Origin: Uliginosibacterium sp.
GTDB taxonomy: Bacteria; Pseudomonadota; Gammaproteobacteria; Burkholderiales; Rhodocyclaceae
DNA: 50,119 nucleotides
Reading direction: 5' to 3'
Assembly (NCBI GenBank): GCA_016718265.1
Contig: JADKDZ010000018.1
Span: forward strand, 1 to 50,119
This document shows positions 36,116 through 45,954 of this stretch, one piece after another. A program made the position numbers and the translations under genes. Below the pieces are notes generated by a model. The model had not been told where the DNA came from. It made no database searches and worked only from the letters and a program-made list of their open reading frames with translations. Every line of letters begins with the position of its first letter. The first letter of the stretch is position 1.

Positions 36116-38179
36116 CTATCCGGTTGAGCGGCTTCGAGGTAACGCACAGTGGATTTTGTAGAGCGGGTTCGACTGAAGATTAAAGCTCTCAAACGCTTTG
36201 ATCAGACGCTTCTCAGTTCGCTGACGAAGCGGGCATCGGCATCCAGGCACAGGGCGACGAAATGGTTCGGTTCAGCCGCGCCACCGGAGTCGGTCGCACG
36301 CAGCATGCTTTGCGAAGACCGCGCAGATTCGTTGATGGCTAGCGCAACTTCGGTACTGGTCTGCTTCCCAACTGCTTCGAGGCTGAATCCGGCGTGGGGT
36401 CTGGTAAAGGAGGAGTGGCGATTCAGACTTTGCGCGCGAGCGGGATGTTGCGTCTTGTCGAGGTAGTCGCGTACACGATCCGATTTCCTCGACAGGCAGC
36501 GAGCCGGTCAATTGCGCTGGCAATCGCCTCCCGGACACTCTCAAGACTGATGCCGATCGGGCGCTCGGGATAATCACGGTATAGCCGTAGTGACCCGCTT
36601 TGCTGAAAGGCAGGCGCCACGATCAGGCCTGCGCTTTGTGAGCGTCCAGACTTCTTCCGGCAGAAGCACTGCGGTGTCGAAGGGGCGCCCGAGCTGGTCA
36701 TTGTGGCGCTTGCCATCAATCAGGCAGGCCACAAGCTGGGCTTTTGCAGGCAGGAGGTGGTCATTCGGAGGGTATTGGTAGCCTGGTCTTCGTGAACGCA
36801 ATGATGCAGGTTTTGATTCCGAACTGCCCAGCAAAGTCAGGCGAGTTTGCCATCTGCTGGTGAATCTCGAAGGAAAGCAGTTGGCGCTGAGGTGATTTGA
36901 TCGAGCCCCGGTGATGCCATTCGCTCGCCCAGCACGACAGCGTGCATCGTCTTGGCCTTGAGCAGCGAGACTTGTGCGTGACTGAATTGCAGACCGATCC
37001 GCCAGTGATCGTGCGGAGACAAGACGTCGGATCAATCAGGTGCGTCTGTATCCCCAAAAGCAAGGATTGCAGGACCATCACAATTCGCCGAGCCCAAAGC
37101 ACTCACGCGCGATATCCGCGACAGCTCGCTCAAGCGCGCGCGGGGCCTCCGATGACAGCGCGTCGAGGCAGAGCTGCATGTAACGCTTCAAGCGCGGACG
37201 GTCTGCTTCGCTCAACGCCAGACCATCCAGAACGGTGATTCCCGTTCCGCCCAGCCAAGATCGACGGCCAAGTGGCTGGCCGCCGGAGCTCAAGCATGCA
37301 GCCACAGCTTCGGCCGAAAGACGGGCTGTGACGGTACGAAACTGATGTGGCGGACAGCGAGGCCGGCCATCTGGTCGAGCAAACATCTCAACCCCGGTAC
37401 TCAACTGCTTGTCGAGGGCCGTGTTGACGGTCGTCAGCCCCAGGCCAGCCACGTGGGTATGGAGGTTATCGACGCCCACCACTGCCAAGCCTTCCGGGAC
37501 CCGGATGCCCCTGGCGGAGGCGACAGTGATCGCTGCCATGGCCATTTCATCGTTCGCCGCGACGATCACACGCACGGGCAAGCCAGAGGACAAAATACGC
37601 TCCGCCGCAGCCCGTGCGCTGTAGTAGTAGAACTCGCCATCCTGAATCAGACGAGGGTCGACCGGGGATCGCGTTTTCTACCATGACGGAACGAAAGACT
37701 TTCAAGCGCTGCTGCGCGTCGTAGCTTCCGGCCGGTCCACTGAGGAAGGCGAAATCACGGTAGGCATGAACGTGAACGAGGTGTTCCAGCATCGCCCGAA
37801 ATCCGCCGGCATTGTCAATCAAGACGCTGGGAATGTCGTTAAGTGCAGCCATGCTGACGCGCGGGAGGGGTGCAAATTTGCCCAGAAATTTATGGACGAT
37901 GGATTCGGTCTGGTCACGCATGAAGGTCGCTGTGACCGACAGTACCCCGTCGAGGTGGCGACCATCGGCGAGGTGATAAGCCATGTTCATCTGCCGCTCA
38001 AACCAGGTTGGCGTACCCACCACAGTGCCTGAGTAGATGACCGGCTTGATTCCAAGGAGGTCTGACTGCCTGCGCAGCTCGTCAAAGAAGCGCTCCTGAT
38101 AAGAGCTCTCGATATCGCTTATCAGAACGCCGATGACGGGGAGCGTGTTGCGGTGCTTCAAGAAGAAGACTCCAGACAA
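36116..38179 (-). pseudogene. Periplasmic-binding-domain (LacI/RbsB-like) sensor protein, frame-broken
   Basis: Approximately 680 residues when pieced together. From about 38179 a LacI-type sugar-binding domain reads VIGVLISDIESSYQERFFDE, LDGVLSVTATFMRDQ, VSMAALNDIPSVLIDNAGGF and, after a break near 37600, VRVIVAANDEMAMAAITVAS and GIRVPEGLAVVGVD. There is no helix-turn-helix in front, so it is not a classical repressor. About 37080-36470 reads as a coiled linker and a GAF-like part (SHAQVSLLKAKTMHAVVLGE; IGISLESVREAIASAIDRLA). The last stretch (LAINESARSSQSMLRATDSG) is not assignable. I know this binding-domain-plus-GAF layout from one-component sensors, some carrying GGDEF domains; none is visible here. 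Start codon and end are uncertain. Confidence 0.6.
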
Positions 38180-38387
38180 GAAAGGACATCACTGCAGACG
38201 CAATGAGAACAGGATAGCCTTTAACAGGCTGCTATCTTCCTTCTTTTTTCTTTTCGCCCTCCGGCCTCTACGCCGAGGGGTCGTTGCACGAAACAAGGGG
38301 TTGTGCTACCCGCGCCCAGAGGCGCGAAGCCTTCGCCACAAGCTCGGGTAATATATTGTGCCCACCGCCCGCTGAAGCGCCCTCACC

Positions 38388-40350
38388 ATGTTGTCCCACT
38401 GAATTCCCCTCAGCGCGAAGCCGTCGGTACCTGGACGGCCCCTGCCTGGTGCTTGCGGGTGCCGGGAGCGGAAAAACACGGGTCATCACACAGAAAATCG
38501 CGTGGATGGTTCAGCAGTGCGGTCTGGATACGCGCAACATCGCGGCGATCACGTTCACGAACAAGGCTGCCCGCGAGATGCGGGAACGTGGGCAAGCTAC
38601 TCGACAGCGCCCAGAGCAAGCACTCGACCGTGCACTTTTCACGCGCTGGGTGTCCGCATCATCCGGCAAGAGGCAAAGCTGGTCGGGCTCAGCCGCAGTT
38701 CTCCATCCTCGACACCAGTGACATCCACCAGATTCTTGGCTGAACTCGCCGGGAGCACCGACAAGGCAACACTGAAGGCAATTCCATGGACGATCTCCGC
38801 TGGAAAACGCATTGATTCCCCCTGCCGAGGCCGAAAAACTGGTCAAAGACGAGTCCAGCCAGGCGGCGGCCAAGCTTTATCCCGCCTATGAACAGACCTT
38901 GCGCGCCTATCAGGGCGTCGACTTCGACGATCTGATTGCGCTGCCCGTGCGCCTTTTTGACGACCACCCCGACGCACAGGAGCGCTGGCAAAACAAATTG
39001 CGTTACCTGCTCATCGACGAGTATCAGGACACCAACCGGGCACAGTACCGGCTGCTGCGGCAGCTTGCAGGTGTGCGCGGCGCCTTTACCGCGGTGGGGG
39101 ATGACGATCAAGCCATCTACGCGTGGCGTGGCGCTGACGTCGAAAACCTGAATCTGCTGCAGCAAGACTATCCCCGTCTGAAGGTCATCAAACTTGAGCA
39201 GAACTATCGTTCGTCCAACCGCATCCTGAACGCAGCAAATACCTTGATCGCCAACAACGCCAAATTGTTCGAGAAGAAACTGTGGTCGGACCACAGCATG
39301 GTGAACCGATCAGCGTCATTGCCGCCCGGAACTTGAGCACGAAGCCGAGTTGGTCGCCATGCGGATTTCAACGCACCGCTTTGAAACCCGCAGCCATTTT
39401 CGCGATTACGCCATCCTTTTACCGCGGCAACCATCAGGCCCGACTCTTCGAGCAGCAGTTGCGCAACCATGAAATCCCCTACGTACTCGGGTGGCCAAAG
39501 TTTCTTCGAGCGCACCGAAATCCGCGATCTGCTCAGCTACCTGCGCTTGATTGCCAACGGAGACGACGACTTGGCCTCCACTCGTGCGGTTACCACGCCG
39601 CGCCGTGGCATCGGTGCCGCAACGCTCGAAGCGCTCGGGCGCTATGCCGGCGCCCGCCATATCAGCCTTTTCTGCGCCGCGTCCGAAGAAGGCGGGACCG
39701 AGCATTTACCCGCGCGTCAGTTGGAAACGCTGCGAAACTTCACCCGTTTCATCCACCAGCTTGAGCACCGCGCCACACGCGAACCGGCCGGTCGCTTGTT
39801 GAATGAACTTCTGAGTGCAATCTGGCGAGGCCTGGCTGCTGGAAAGCTGCGATGTGCGCGAAGCCGAACTCAAATCCAGCAACGTTCGCGACTTTATCGA
39901 CTGGCTCAGCAGGAAAGGCGAAGAAGACAACAAGAATCTTCTGGAACTCACCCAGACCATCGCCCTGATCAACATGCTGACAACGATGAGGAAGATATCG
40001 ACGCCGTGCAGCTCTCACCCTTCACGCCCTCGAAAGGTCTCGAGTTTCCCCACGTGTTTCTTGTCGGTGTCGAGGAAGGACCCCTCCCGCACCAGAGCAG
40101 CATTGACGAAGACAAGGGGTAGAGGAAGAACGACGCCTGATGTATGTCGGCGTAACGCGCTCAGCGAAGCCCTGAGCATTACCTTCCTGGAGCGAGCGCC
40201 GCAAGAACGCTGGTGAGATCTGCACAACCCTCGAGGTTCATCGAAGAGCTGGGTGATGGACTCAAACGTAACGGGAAGGATGCTCCGTCGTCAGCGGAAA
40301 GAGGAAAGGCACGGCTCGCGAGTCTCGCCGCCATGCTGCAGAAACGCTGA
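38388..40350 (+). pseudogene. rep: ATP-dependent DNA helicase Rep (UvrD family), multiply frame-broken
   Basis: 3'-5' DNA helicase that helps replication forks past obstacles. ATG 38388 (MLSH, then LNSPQREAV after adding one C) starts a full ~655-residue gene. Motif I LAGAGSGKTRVITQKIAW is near 38450, Ia ITFTNKAAREM, motif II YLLIDEYQDTNRAQYRLLR near 39005, III VGDDDQAIYAWRGAD, IV EQNYRSSNRILNAAN, V SKGLEFPHVFLVGVEEG near 40033, VI ERRLMYVGVTR near 40130. The tail RFIEELGDGLKRNGKDAP ends at 40348-40350. Frame changes occur near 38400, 38440-38600, 38790, 39300-39330, 39490, 39830, 39985 and 40120-40210. Every helicase motif is conserved, so I favour accumulated sequence indels over decay. Confidence 0.88.
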
Positions 40351-40434
40351 AGACGACAATCTGAGGGGAAAATTTGCGCCGCCCTGTTGACGGGGTGGAG
40401 AAGGCTCACCAGAATGCGCAGCTCGGTTCCCGGC

Positions 40435-40508
40435 GGGTCGTTAGCTCAGTTGGTAGAGCAGGGACTTTAATCCGTTGGTCGCAGGTTCGAGTCCCGCACG
40501 GCCTACCA
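40435..40508 (+). tRNA. tRNA-Lys (UUU), two bases short
   Basis: Cloverleaf from GGGTCGT to ACGGCCT-A-CCA with an encoded CCA. The D-arm (GCTCAGTTGGTAGAGC) and T-arm (GCAGGTTCGAGTCCCGC) are normal. The anticodon loop reads CTTTAA, six bases where tRNA-Lys has CTTTTAA, and the stem GGGA lacks one base before the usual TCCG partner. Both gaps are in homopolymers, so the anticodon UUU is inferred after restoring one T. Confidence 0.85.
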
Positions 40509-40531
40509 CCGGATTGCCATAGTAATGATTT

Positions 40532-40606
<75 letters not shown>

Positions 40607-40639
40607 AAATTTAGTGCTTGTGAAACAAGTGTTGTAGGT

Positions 40640-40671
40640 AAAAGCCTGGCTCTGACGAGTCAGGCTTTTTT
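40640..40671 (+). terminator. Terminator of the tRNA-Lys pair
   Basis: Stem AAAAGCCTGGCTC (40640-40652) with GAGTCAGGCTTTT (40657-40669), loop TGAC, followed by a T run. One G-T pair in the stem. It ends the tRNA transcript about 35 bases after the second CCA. Confidence 0.9.
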
Positions 40672-40779
40672 GTCTTTTGGCGCGGCGCACCAAAACTTGG
40701 CGCCACTCGGCTCGAGTGTCTGCACGGGCATGAGAAAAAGCGCGGCTCCTGCATAACGCACGAGCCGGCTCGAATTTGG

Positions 40780-40827
40780 TGGTGGCCTGGGGCGGAATCG
40801 AACCACCGACACGCGGATTTTCAATCC
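40780..40827 (-). other. 3' fragment of tRNA-Phe: attachment-site copy and left end of the integrated element
   Basis: On the minus strand 40827 to 40780 reads as the 3' part of tRNA-Phe: anticodon arm GGATTGAAAATCC with GAA, variable loop, T-arm GTCGGTGGTTCGATTCCGCC, acceptor CCAGGCC, A, CCA. Upstream of the anticodon arm the match stops abruptly; the D-arm and 5' acceptor strand are missing. Such 3' tRNA fragments are what site-specific integrases leave at the far end of an element inserted in a tRNA gene. The orientation places the element at higher coordinates and the rebuilt, complete tRNA-Phe beyond the right edge of the window. Confidence 0.85.
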
Positions 40828-40916
40828 CACAATCAGATCAGCATTGTCCTTGCATTGGCCGTCAAATCAACAGCTTATTCTGCGTCAAGGCAGCAATAGA
40901 ACCGCATTAACCAGCT

Positions 40917-41175
40917 TTACCGTTGCCACTTTGTCGTCATCAATTTGACTATCCCAATTAAAGCCAACAATAGCGCAACAACGCCAATCCAGTCGTTTCG
41001 TACCTCAGCCAAGCGCAGAGAAGCCACTAATGATTCGGCCTGGTTCTGGTTTGAAACGTAGGCGCGACTTTTCAGTCACCACAATACCGGCGAAAAGGCC
41101 GACTTCGGTCAGCCATACGACTAAATTGCCACTAATTACCAGGGCCCAATCAATAAACCGACGCACAGCCTGCAT
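40917..41175 (-). CDS. Possible small two-helix membrane protein, one frame break
   Basis: From ATG 41175 the frame reads MQAVRRFIDWALVISGNLVV and a hydrophobic helix up to GLFAGIVVTEKSR. After a one-base shift near 41060 it continues ASLRLAEVRNDWIGVVALLL-type sequence, with a second helix ending KLMTTKWQR and a stop at 40917-40919. Joined, it would be about 86 residues with two helices and a charged loop. There is no clear ribosome site, and the start lies inside the inverted repeat at 41170-41214. It is the first coding-like stretch inside the element. Family not recognised; could be a remnant. Confidence 0.4.
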
Positions 41176-41214
41176 GGGCTGCGGGGAGATAAGGCCGCCC
41201 CACAGCCCATGCAG
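41170..41214. repeat. Long imperfect inverted repeat
   Basis: CTGCATGGGCTGCGGGG (41170-41186) pairs with CCCCACAGCCCATGCAG (41198-41214), 17 bp with one mismatch and an 11-base loop. A second fold-back (TCAAGGCC...GGCCTTGA) follows at about 41238-41276. Neither has a T tract. In a filamentous-phage element such hairpins can be replication-origin or packaging structures. Confidence 0.75.
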
Positions 41215-41596
41215 CAATTATATGGTTTGGAGCGCCTTCAAGGCCAAGCCCTAACGGGCGCCTACGGCGGCCTTGACGGAAGCCGATTTGAGCCCAATTT
41301 GGACGAGCAGCGATGCAAAAGCAAGCTGCTTTTAGGTAGCACTTACTCTTATTCGTTTCGTCCATGAGACAATAGTCTAAAGACTAGGCGGAGATAGGCT
41401 CACATCGGTGAAAGACATTGTACTAACGGTTAAATCTCCTCTACAAACACCACCGGGCTATTGACAAATAGTAATAAAAAAATGAACAGCGCACAAAATA
41501 CTGGCAAAACATCCACATTAAAAATCTAATTATTTTTCAGAATTTTGGCAAATACAGTCGTTAAATTTTTACATCAATAATAAAAGAACTGCAAAA
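41215..41596. other. AT-rich gene-free stretch before the methyltransferase
   Basis: About 380 bases. The first part holds fold-backs, including AAAAGCAAGCTGCTTTT near 41316, which is terminator-like. The rest (41440-41596) is strongly AT-rich. TTGACA at about 41463 has no acceptable -10 at the right spacing. No gene is supported. Confidence 0.45.
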
Positions 41597-42406
41597 GTGA
41601 GAGTGTATTACAGCCCTTTAAGATATCCAGGAGGAAAGTCTTGGCTCGCTCTAGAGCTTCGGACATGGCTGTCGATAAATCCATCCTCTGAACTTGTAGA
41701 GCTTTTTGCAGGCGGCGCATTCGCATCATTGCTCGCAGTCGTAGAAGGCTATGTAAGCAAAGCTACGCTTGTTGAGTTAGACCCGGCTGTTTGCGCAGTC
41801 TGGCGGAGCATATTTTCGCCAACAGCAGATGATCTCTGTGCCCTAATAGAAAAGTTTACATTCGATGAAAAGTCTGTGCGTGAACTATTGAGCGTAGAAC
41901 CTGAAAGCGAGGTAATGCTTGCTTTCCGGACCATCGTAATGAATCGCGCAAGACGCGGAGGGATTCTGGCGCCAGGGGCGGGATTGCTCAAACTAGGCGA
42001 GCGCAAAAAAGGAATGGCGTCGAGATGGTACCCGGAGACTCTTTGCAAAAGAATTTTTATGCTTAACTCTTACGCTAAAAAATTCAGTGTTATTGAAGGC
42101 GATGCACTTGAGAAACTCTCCACCCTAAACCGACGCAAGTCTCATGTTAAATTATTTATAGACCCGCCATACATAAAACTTCAAGAGAGAGGAATCAAAC
42201 CTCTATATAGATTCAACAGTATCAACCATCGAAAACTATTCGAACTTGTTGGTAAAACACATCACGACTTTTTGATGACCTACGACCTTAATGAAATCGC
42301 GATGAGTTTCGCAAAACAACAAAACCTATGCGTCGAAAAAATTCAAATGCGCACCGCTCATGCGATCAAGAAAGAAGAGCTTCTAATTACTAGAAATTGT
42401 CTATGA
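41597..42406 (+). CDS. D12-class N6-adenine DNA methyltransferase
   Basis: Site-specific DNA adenine methyltransferase of the Dam/D12 class, 269 residues. The order of motifs is right: RYPGGKSWLALELRTWL (~9-25, motif X region), motif I SELVELFAGGAFASLL (~31-46), LVELDPAVCAVWR (~58-70), motif IV FIDPPYIKLQE (~188-198, DPPY) and a C-terminal FLMTYDLNE. It starts at GTG 41597 (a GTG at 41603 is possible). The recognition site is unknown and no cognate restriction gene is recognised. Its stop overlaps the stop of the ATP-grasp-MazG gene on the other strand by six bases. Visibly AT-richer than the chromosome to the left, so probably acquired with the element. Confidence 0.88.
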   Translation: MRVYYSPLRYPGGKSWLALELRTWLSINPSSELVELFAGGAFASLLAVVEGYVSKATLVELDPAVCAVWRSIFSPTADDLCALIEKFTFDEKSVRELLSVEPESEVMLAFRTIVMNRARRGGILAPGAGLLKLGERKKGMASRWYPETLCKRIFMLNSYAKKFSVIEGDALEKLSTLNRRKSHVKLFIDPPYIKLQERGIKPLYRFNSINHRKLFELVGKTHHDFLMTYDLNEIAMSFAKQQNLCVEKIQMRTAHAIKKEELLITRNCL

Positions 42407-44719
42407 ATCAAAGAGCTTACCTTGTATAGCCAAGGCGTAGACTGAAACCTCTATATCGATTGAAGAGCCTTTGCGCTTCCCTGTTATTTTTGCCCGAACA
42501 GATGCACCGACCTTTTCGTCAACCATCAGCTCGCGCGTGTCGGTAAACCAACTGTCTTGGGCTAATCCTACGGAAAACTTCAGAATTCGTTGCTGGGTAC
42601 CATCTAAGTACTCTCTTTTATCACCCCAGCGCCGAATAATCGCTTCCCGTTGACTTTGCGATGTTTGAACAATACCTCCCGCAGACGGGGCATCTATTTC
42701 TCTAAACAGGTCTTCAGCTGAATTCTGCTGAACACTAGGATTTTTCGTTTCAAGCAACACCACGCCATCTTCAAACCCCCCTACAGCGGCCCTCTTTCTC
42801 TTCTGTACGGCAAGTAGTTGTTTCTTAGTTGCGCCCAACTTAGCCAGAATGGCGTCGACAACCTCTTCGACATCTGCCAGCTCTTCAAGAATCCTATCGT
42901 GCCCAAATGCATCAAGCACTTCCACTGCCTCCTCAACCAACTTCTCTTTTAATGCATGGAGGTAATTGTCTCCATCCAAATGCGAAACCCAAACAATCTC
43001 CCCGCCGTTGGAAATTTTCGACGGAATACCGTTACGAACCAACTTATTAAACTGCTGAACCTCTCGCACGTCTCGTATTCTTGTTAATTTCGGGAGCAGA
43101 GTACGGTTCATGATGCCACGGGAAAGTTGATGCAGAAGAAAAACGCTTAGGAACGCCTATAAACCACATAACACTAACCGGCTCCCCAACTACATTTGCT
43201 ATGCGCCTTGATTGAGCTGCAATCTCTTTAATACAGTCGGCCGAACTGATTGATTTACTCCAGTTAAAATCGTCACCCAAACGCTCTCTCGTCCACTCCC
43301 CTTTACTATTCGGAGCTACACAAAAGCCGTTGTATCTAGGTTTATATTTAAAGTCGAATCTAAATTTTTCTTCAGCGGTAAAATCAGTCGCATTAGTTTT
43401 CTTTGTGTCAACAGATATGCTGTCATGACTATTGTAGTAAAGGCCCTCTGGCAATCCCAACAAGGACTCTATATATACTTTACGAGAGTTCGGCTCCGCA
43501 TATGCAAACGCAGAGCTTGTTGCAGGAATAAAATTGTGAAATATGAAAGCTACACTCTCTTTGACGCAATCTTTTCAAAGACAGCCAATGTTTCCTTCCA
43601 TAAATTTAAGGGCTTCATGAGGGTCGCGCAATTCAGAAGTTCTTGGTAGAAGTTGTCGTTTGCGTTTATCATTTGTTTCAATATCTGTTCTAACGACCAA
43701 AGAGAATTCGCACAAGCATCTCAAGTCAAGTCTAAATCAAATCAGCTGGGCTCCTTCCAGTAACCTCTTGAAAACAGATTCGTCGTCTAAAACAAATATT
43801 GGGCAAGAAGGAAGCTCTAGACTCTTATAGATAGCAACGTTATTGATTTTGCTGAATCTCTTCGCGTGGCTGCTGCTAATCTCCTGAAGGCATTTCAATT
43901 TCGGCCGCTCGGACGAATGCTTCCTGTAGCACTTGAGTTGTTTTCGCGGGTCGAAACCTTCGACTGGAGCTGCTTCATCTGCTTGAACAATGAAAACAGT
44001 CCTCCCATCCCACACCCATTCAAAATGGATGCGTAGATTCTGGCCTGCAGCCCATGCAGCGGCGGGTTTAAGCGCCTGAGAAATAGAAGCAACAACGGAA
44101 CAAGAAAGCGCGTTACCTTGAGTCAAGGAGGCGCTTTTTTTTCGCCAATCGCGTAATGATATTTGAAAATTTGGGCTGCTATGAAGCGGCTCTTCAATTT
44201 GACCAAGCCAGTCCCTTGCCTCCTCGAAGTGCTGGCGCTCATTTGAAAGATGCCCCTTGGCGTACACCGGTAACACAGCCTCCTGGAATATCAAAAAAAG
44301 TTCACCGGTAGGTTCAGCTTCCTTTGATGCGTGCTGCAAGCAAATCTTAATAGCTCCCGCAATCGCAGGGACATCAAGCGTACAGCACTCCGAGTGCAGC
44401 CTCCCACGGTCTGCTATTGTTTCGCTAACACCCGATGAGCGCACCCAAACAGATTTCTGCGGAGAAAATATAAGAGCTTAGACCTGAAACAATCTTGTAG
44501 CGCCAAGCAAAAATAACCTGTAGCCGATCCTCAGGCGTAGTAGCCATACTCTGAATACAACTCTGAGGAAACTACCGCAAAAGGAAGAGTCCAAGCAGCA
44601 GGCAGGCAACAAGCCAAAGCCTTCTCCCCTACTGACAAAGGGGAAATATGAGTCTCGGTTAATACCGTAACTCCGCTCTTCTCAATAAACGAAATAGACT
44701 GCTGTGGGACCAGTGGCAC
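42401..44719 (-). pseudogene. PEP-synthase-like ATP-grasp modules fused to a MazG-like NTP pyrophosphohydrolase, frame-broken
   Basis: One gene of about 770 residues, seen in pieces. From GTG 44719: GEKALACCLPAAWTLPFAVV (entry to a PPDK_N fold), VWVRSSGVSETIADRGRL (the VRSS motif) and IHFEWVWDGRTVFIVQADEA (module end). A second, divergent module follows: SLVVRTDIETNDKRKRQLLP, SVAFIFHNFIPATSSAFAYA, IESLLGLPEGLYYNSHDSI, VMWFIGVPKR. From about 43050: FNKLVRNGIPSKISNGGE, LKEKLVEEAVEVLDAF, LEELADVEEVVDAILAKLG and GGFEDGVVLLE, the signature of the MazG-like/phosphoribosyl-ATP pyrophosphohydrolase-like family. A ~100-residue beta-rich tail ends at 42401. Breaks lie near 44530, 44455, 43740, 43605, 43570 and 43120; conservation across them says one reading frame was intended. 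The second module assignment is inference. Start is two bases after the membrane-protein stop. Confidence 0.68.
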
Positions 44720-44721
44720 AG

Positions 44722-45298
44722 CTAGCTACCGCGAAGTAGTGCCAAACAAAACGTTAATACCTCGTGCATTTTCGCAACCGCAAGATCGCCAAAATAACCG
44801 ACTAAAAAACCTGTACCAACAATGGTTGAAGTGTGTTGCGCAGCCGAATATTTAATCAGTTGGCTATTAATTAGAGCACCTATTGCAAACGCAAGTTGCG
44901 CTGAAATTAAAGGTGACATAAAACGCCAAAGTGAACGGTCTTGATGCCAGTATCCTCGGGCAACAACTCGGTAAAAATATTTTAAACAAAAAACCGACCC
45001 ACCAAGCATTCCTGCAGAAAAATACAAAGTGTATATTCTGAATGTTTTAACTTCAGATGGAATTTTTATATCCAAGTATCGCTGGACAACTCCGCCACAC
45101 CAGATAAATCAGAAGCATTGAAAGCAAAGCAACAAATACAGTATACGCCGCTTCAAATATTATTTGCCGCCATGCCCCGTCATACCTGCTTTTCCATTCG
45201 TAGGGTTTGCGCCCATCGGTCGAGTCCGCAGTGTCCATCCTCCCCGTTAGCCCAGTTTTGCTTTGATCAGCATCATCCCCTTCCCCCTGGCTGCTCAT
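44722..45298 (-). CDS. Polytopic membrane protein of the HIT/ATP-grasp cassette, one frame break
   Basis: About 192 residues with about four membrane helices. The chosen start is ATG 45298 (MSSQGEGDDADQSKTG), with AAAGGA eight bases upstream; TTG 45316 is possible. A ~45-residue charged cytoplasmic N-terminus is followed by helix 1 IIFEAAYTVFVALLSMLLIY. The frame shifts near 45085 to CGGVVQRYLDIKIPSEVKTF, then FSAGMLGGSVFCLKYF, SPLISAQLAFAIGALI and TGFLVGYFGDLAVAKM, ending LLRGS at 44722. No family recognised. It lies 33 bp after the HIT gene and two bp before the ATP-grasp gene, so co-translation with both is likely, and membrane tethering of the enzymes is the simplest role. Confidence 0.7.
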
Positions 45299-45330
45299 AC
45301 CAAAAATCCTTTCCAATATTTTGGATAAAA

Positions 45331-45954
45331 TCAGCCTTGTATCGACAAAAGGCGTGTAGATGTAGCCACTGAAACTTCCACTCTTGGGGAGGTTCTGTAA
45401 TCAACCTGATCACTCTCTATGCCTATTTTACGTGCGATGAGGTGACGGAAATACTGAGAGTGAGGAACTTCTAGCACCGACAAAAAGCACTCGCCAGAAT
45501 TATTCAAAATATCTTCAAAGAACACCAAATATTCGTCATTTTTCACAACATCCTTAATTTGATTCGGATTTATTTTTTTAAAATTAAGGCTAGCTGAAAT
45601 GACGTCATTCTTTGTCAATGCAGAGAAAGGAACGATGTGGAGGTGTGCATGGTCTGTACCGCAACCTGTTTTGGAGCCTATTGCATTAGGCCCATGCTCA
45701 AATGCAATGACACTACCATACGCTGAGTTAATTTTTTGTGCGGTACTGCGAACAAAATATTGAAAATCCTCTGATGTGTAAAGATCGCGCAGAGAAATTT
45801 CGTGAGATTTAGGCACAACCAAAGTCCACCCCTCTACAAGAGACCCTATAGAAGGTATGGCGAAGAAATTTTCGGTCTCGGCAACGATCTGATCGGCTTG
45901 ACCCAACGCTTTCTTCCCAAGGGCTATCTCACAAAAACGGCACTCTTTCGTCAT
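45331..45954 (-). CDS. HIT-family nucleotide hydrolase or transferase with C-terminal extension
   Basis: 207-residue soluble protein from ATG 45954 (ribosome site GGGAG). HIT proteins hydrolyse or transfer nucleoside monophosphates through a catalytic His. The N-terminus CRFCEIALGKK has a paired Cys, a common HIT zinc feature. Then VPKSHEISLRDLY, and the triad GTDHAHLHIVPF (~115-126) with H-x-H-x-H. The ~85-residue C-terminal part (EYLVFFEDILNNSGE; SQYFRHLIARKIG; DYRTSPRVEVSV) is longer than in small HIT proteins and resembles that of ApaH- or GalT-like relatives only weakly. Substrate unknown. It heads the block HIT, membrane protein, ATP-grasp-MazG, with the phosphatase gene 258 bp upstream. 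Confidence 0.85.
   Translation of the reverse strand: MTKECRFCEIALGKKALGQADQIVAETENFFAIPSIGSLVEGWTLVVPKSHEISLRDLYTSEDFQYFVRSTAQKINSAYGSVIAFEHGPNAIGSKTGCGTDHAHLHIVPFSALTKNDVISASLNFKKINPNQIKDVVKNDEYLVFFEDILNNSGECFLSVLEVPHSQYFRHLIARKIGIESDQVDYRTSPRVEVSVATSTRLLSIQG

Noticed and set aside
41238..41276. Integron attC-like element (contains CCCTAACGGGC)
   Set aside because: No matching GTTRRRY partner at the other end and no integron integrase; kept only as a fold-back structure.
41463..41500. TTGACA promoter for the methyltransferase
   Set aside because: No -10-like hexamer 15-19 bp downstream.
43550..43672. A separate gene starting at ATG 43672 (MINANDNFYQELL)
   Set aside because: The neighbouring frame over the same bases reads LPRTSELRDPHEALKF and continues the ATP-grasp homology; only the last part of this frame is coding, after a shift.
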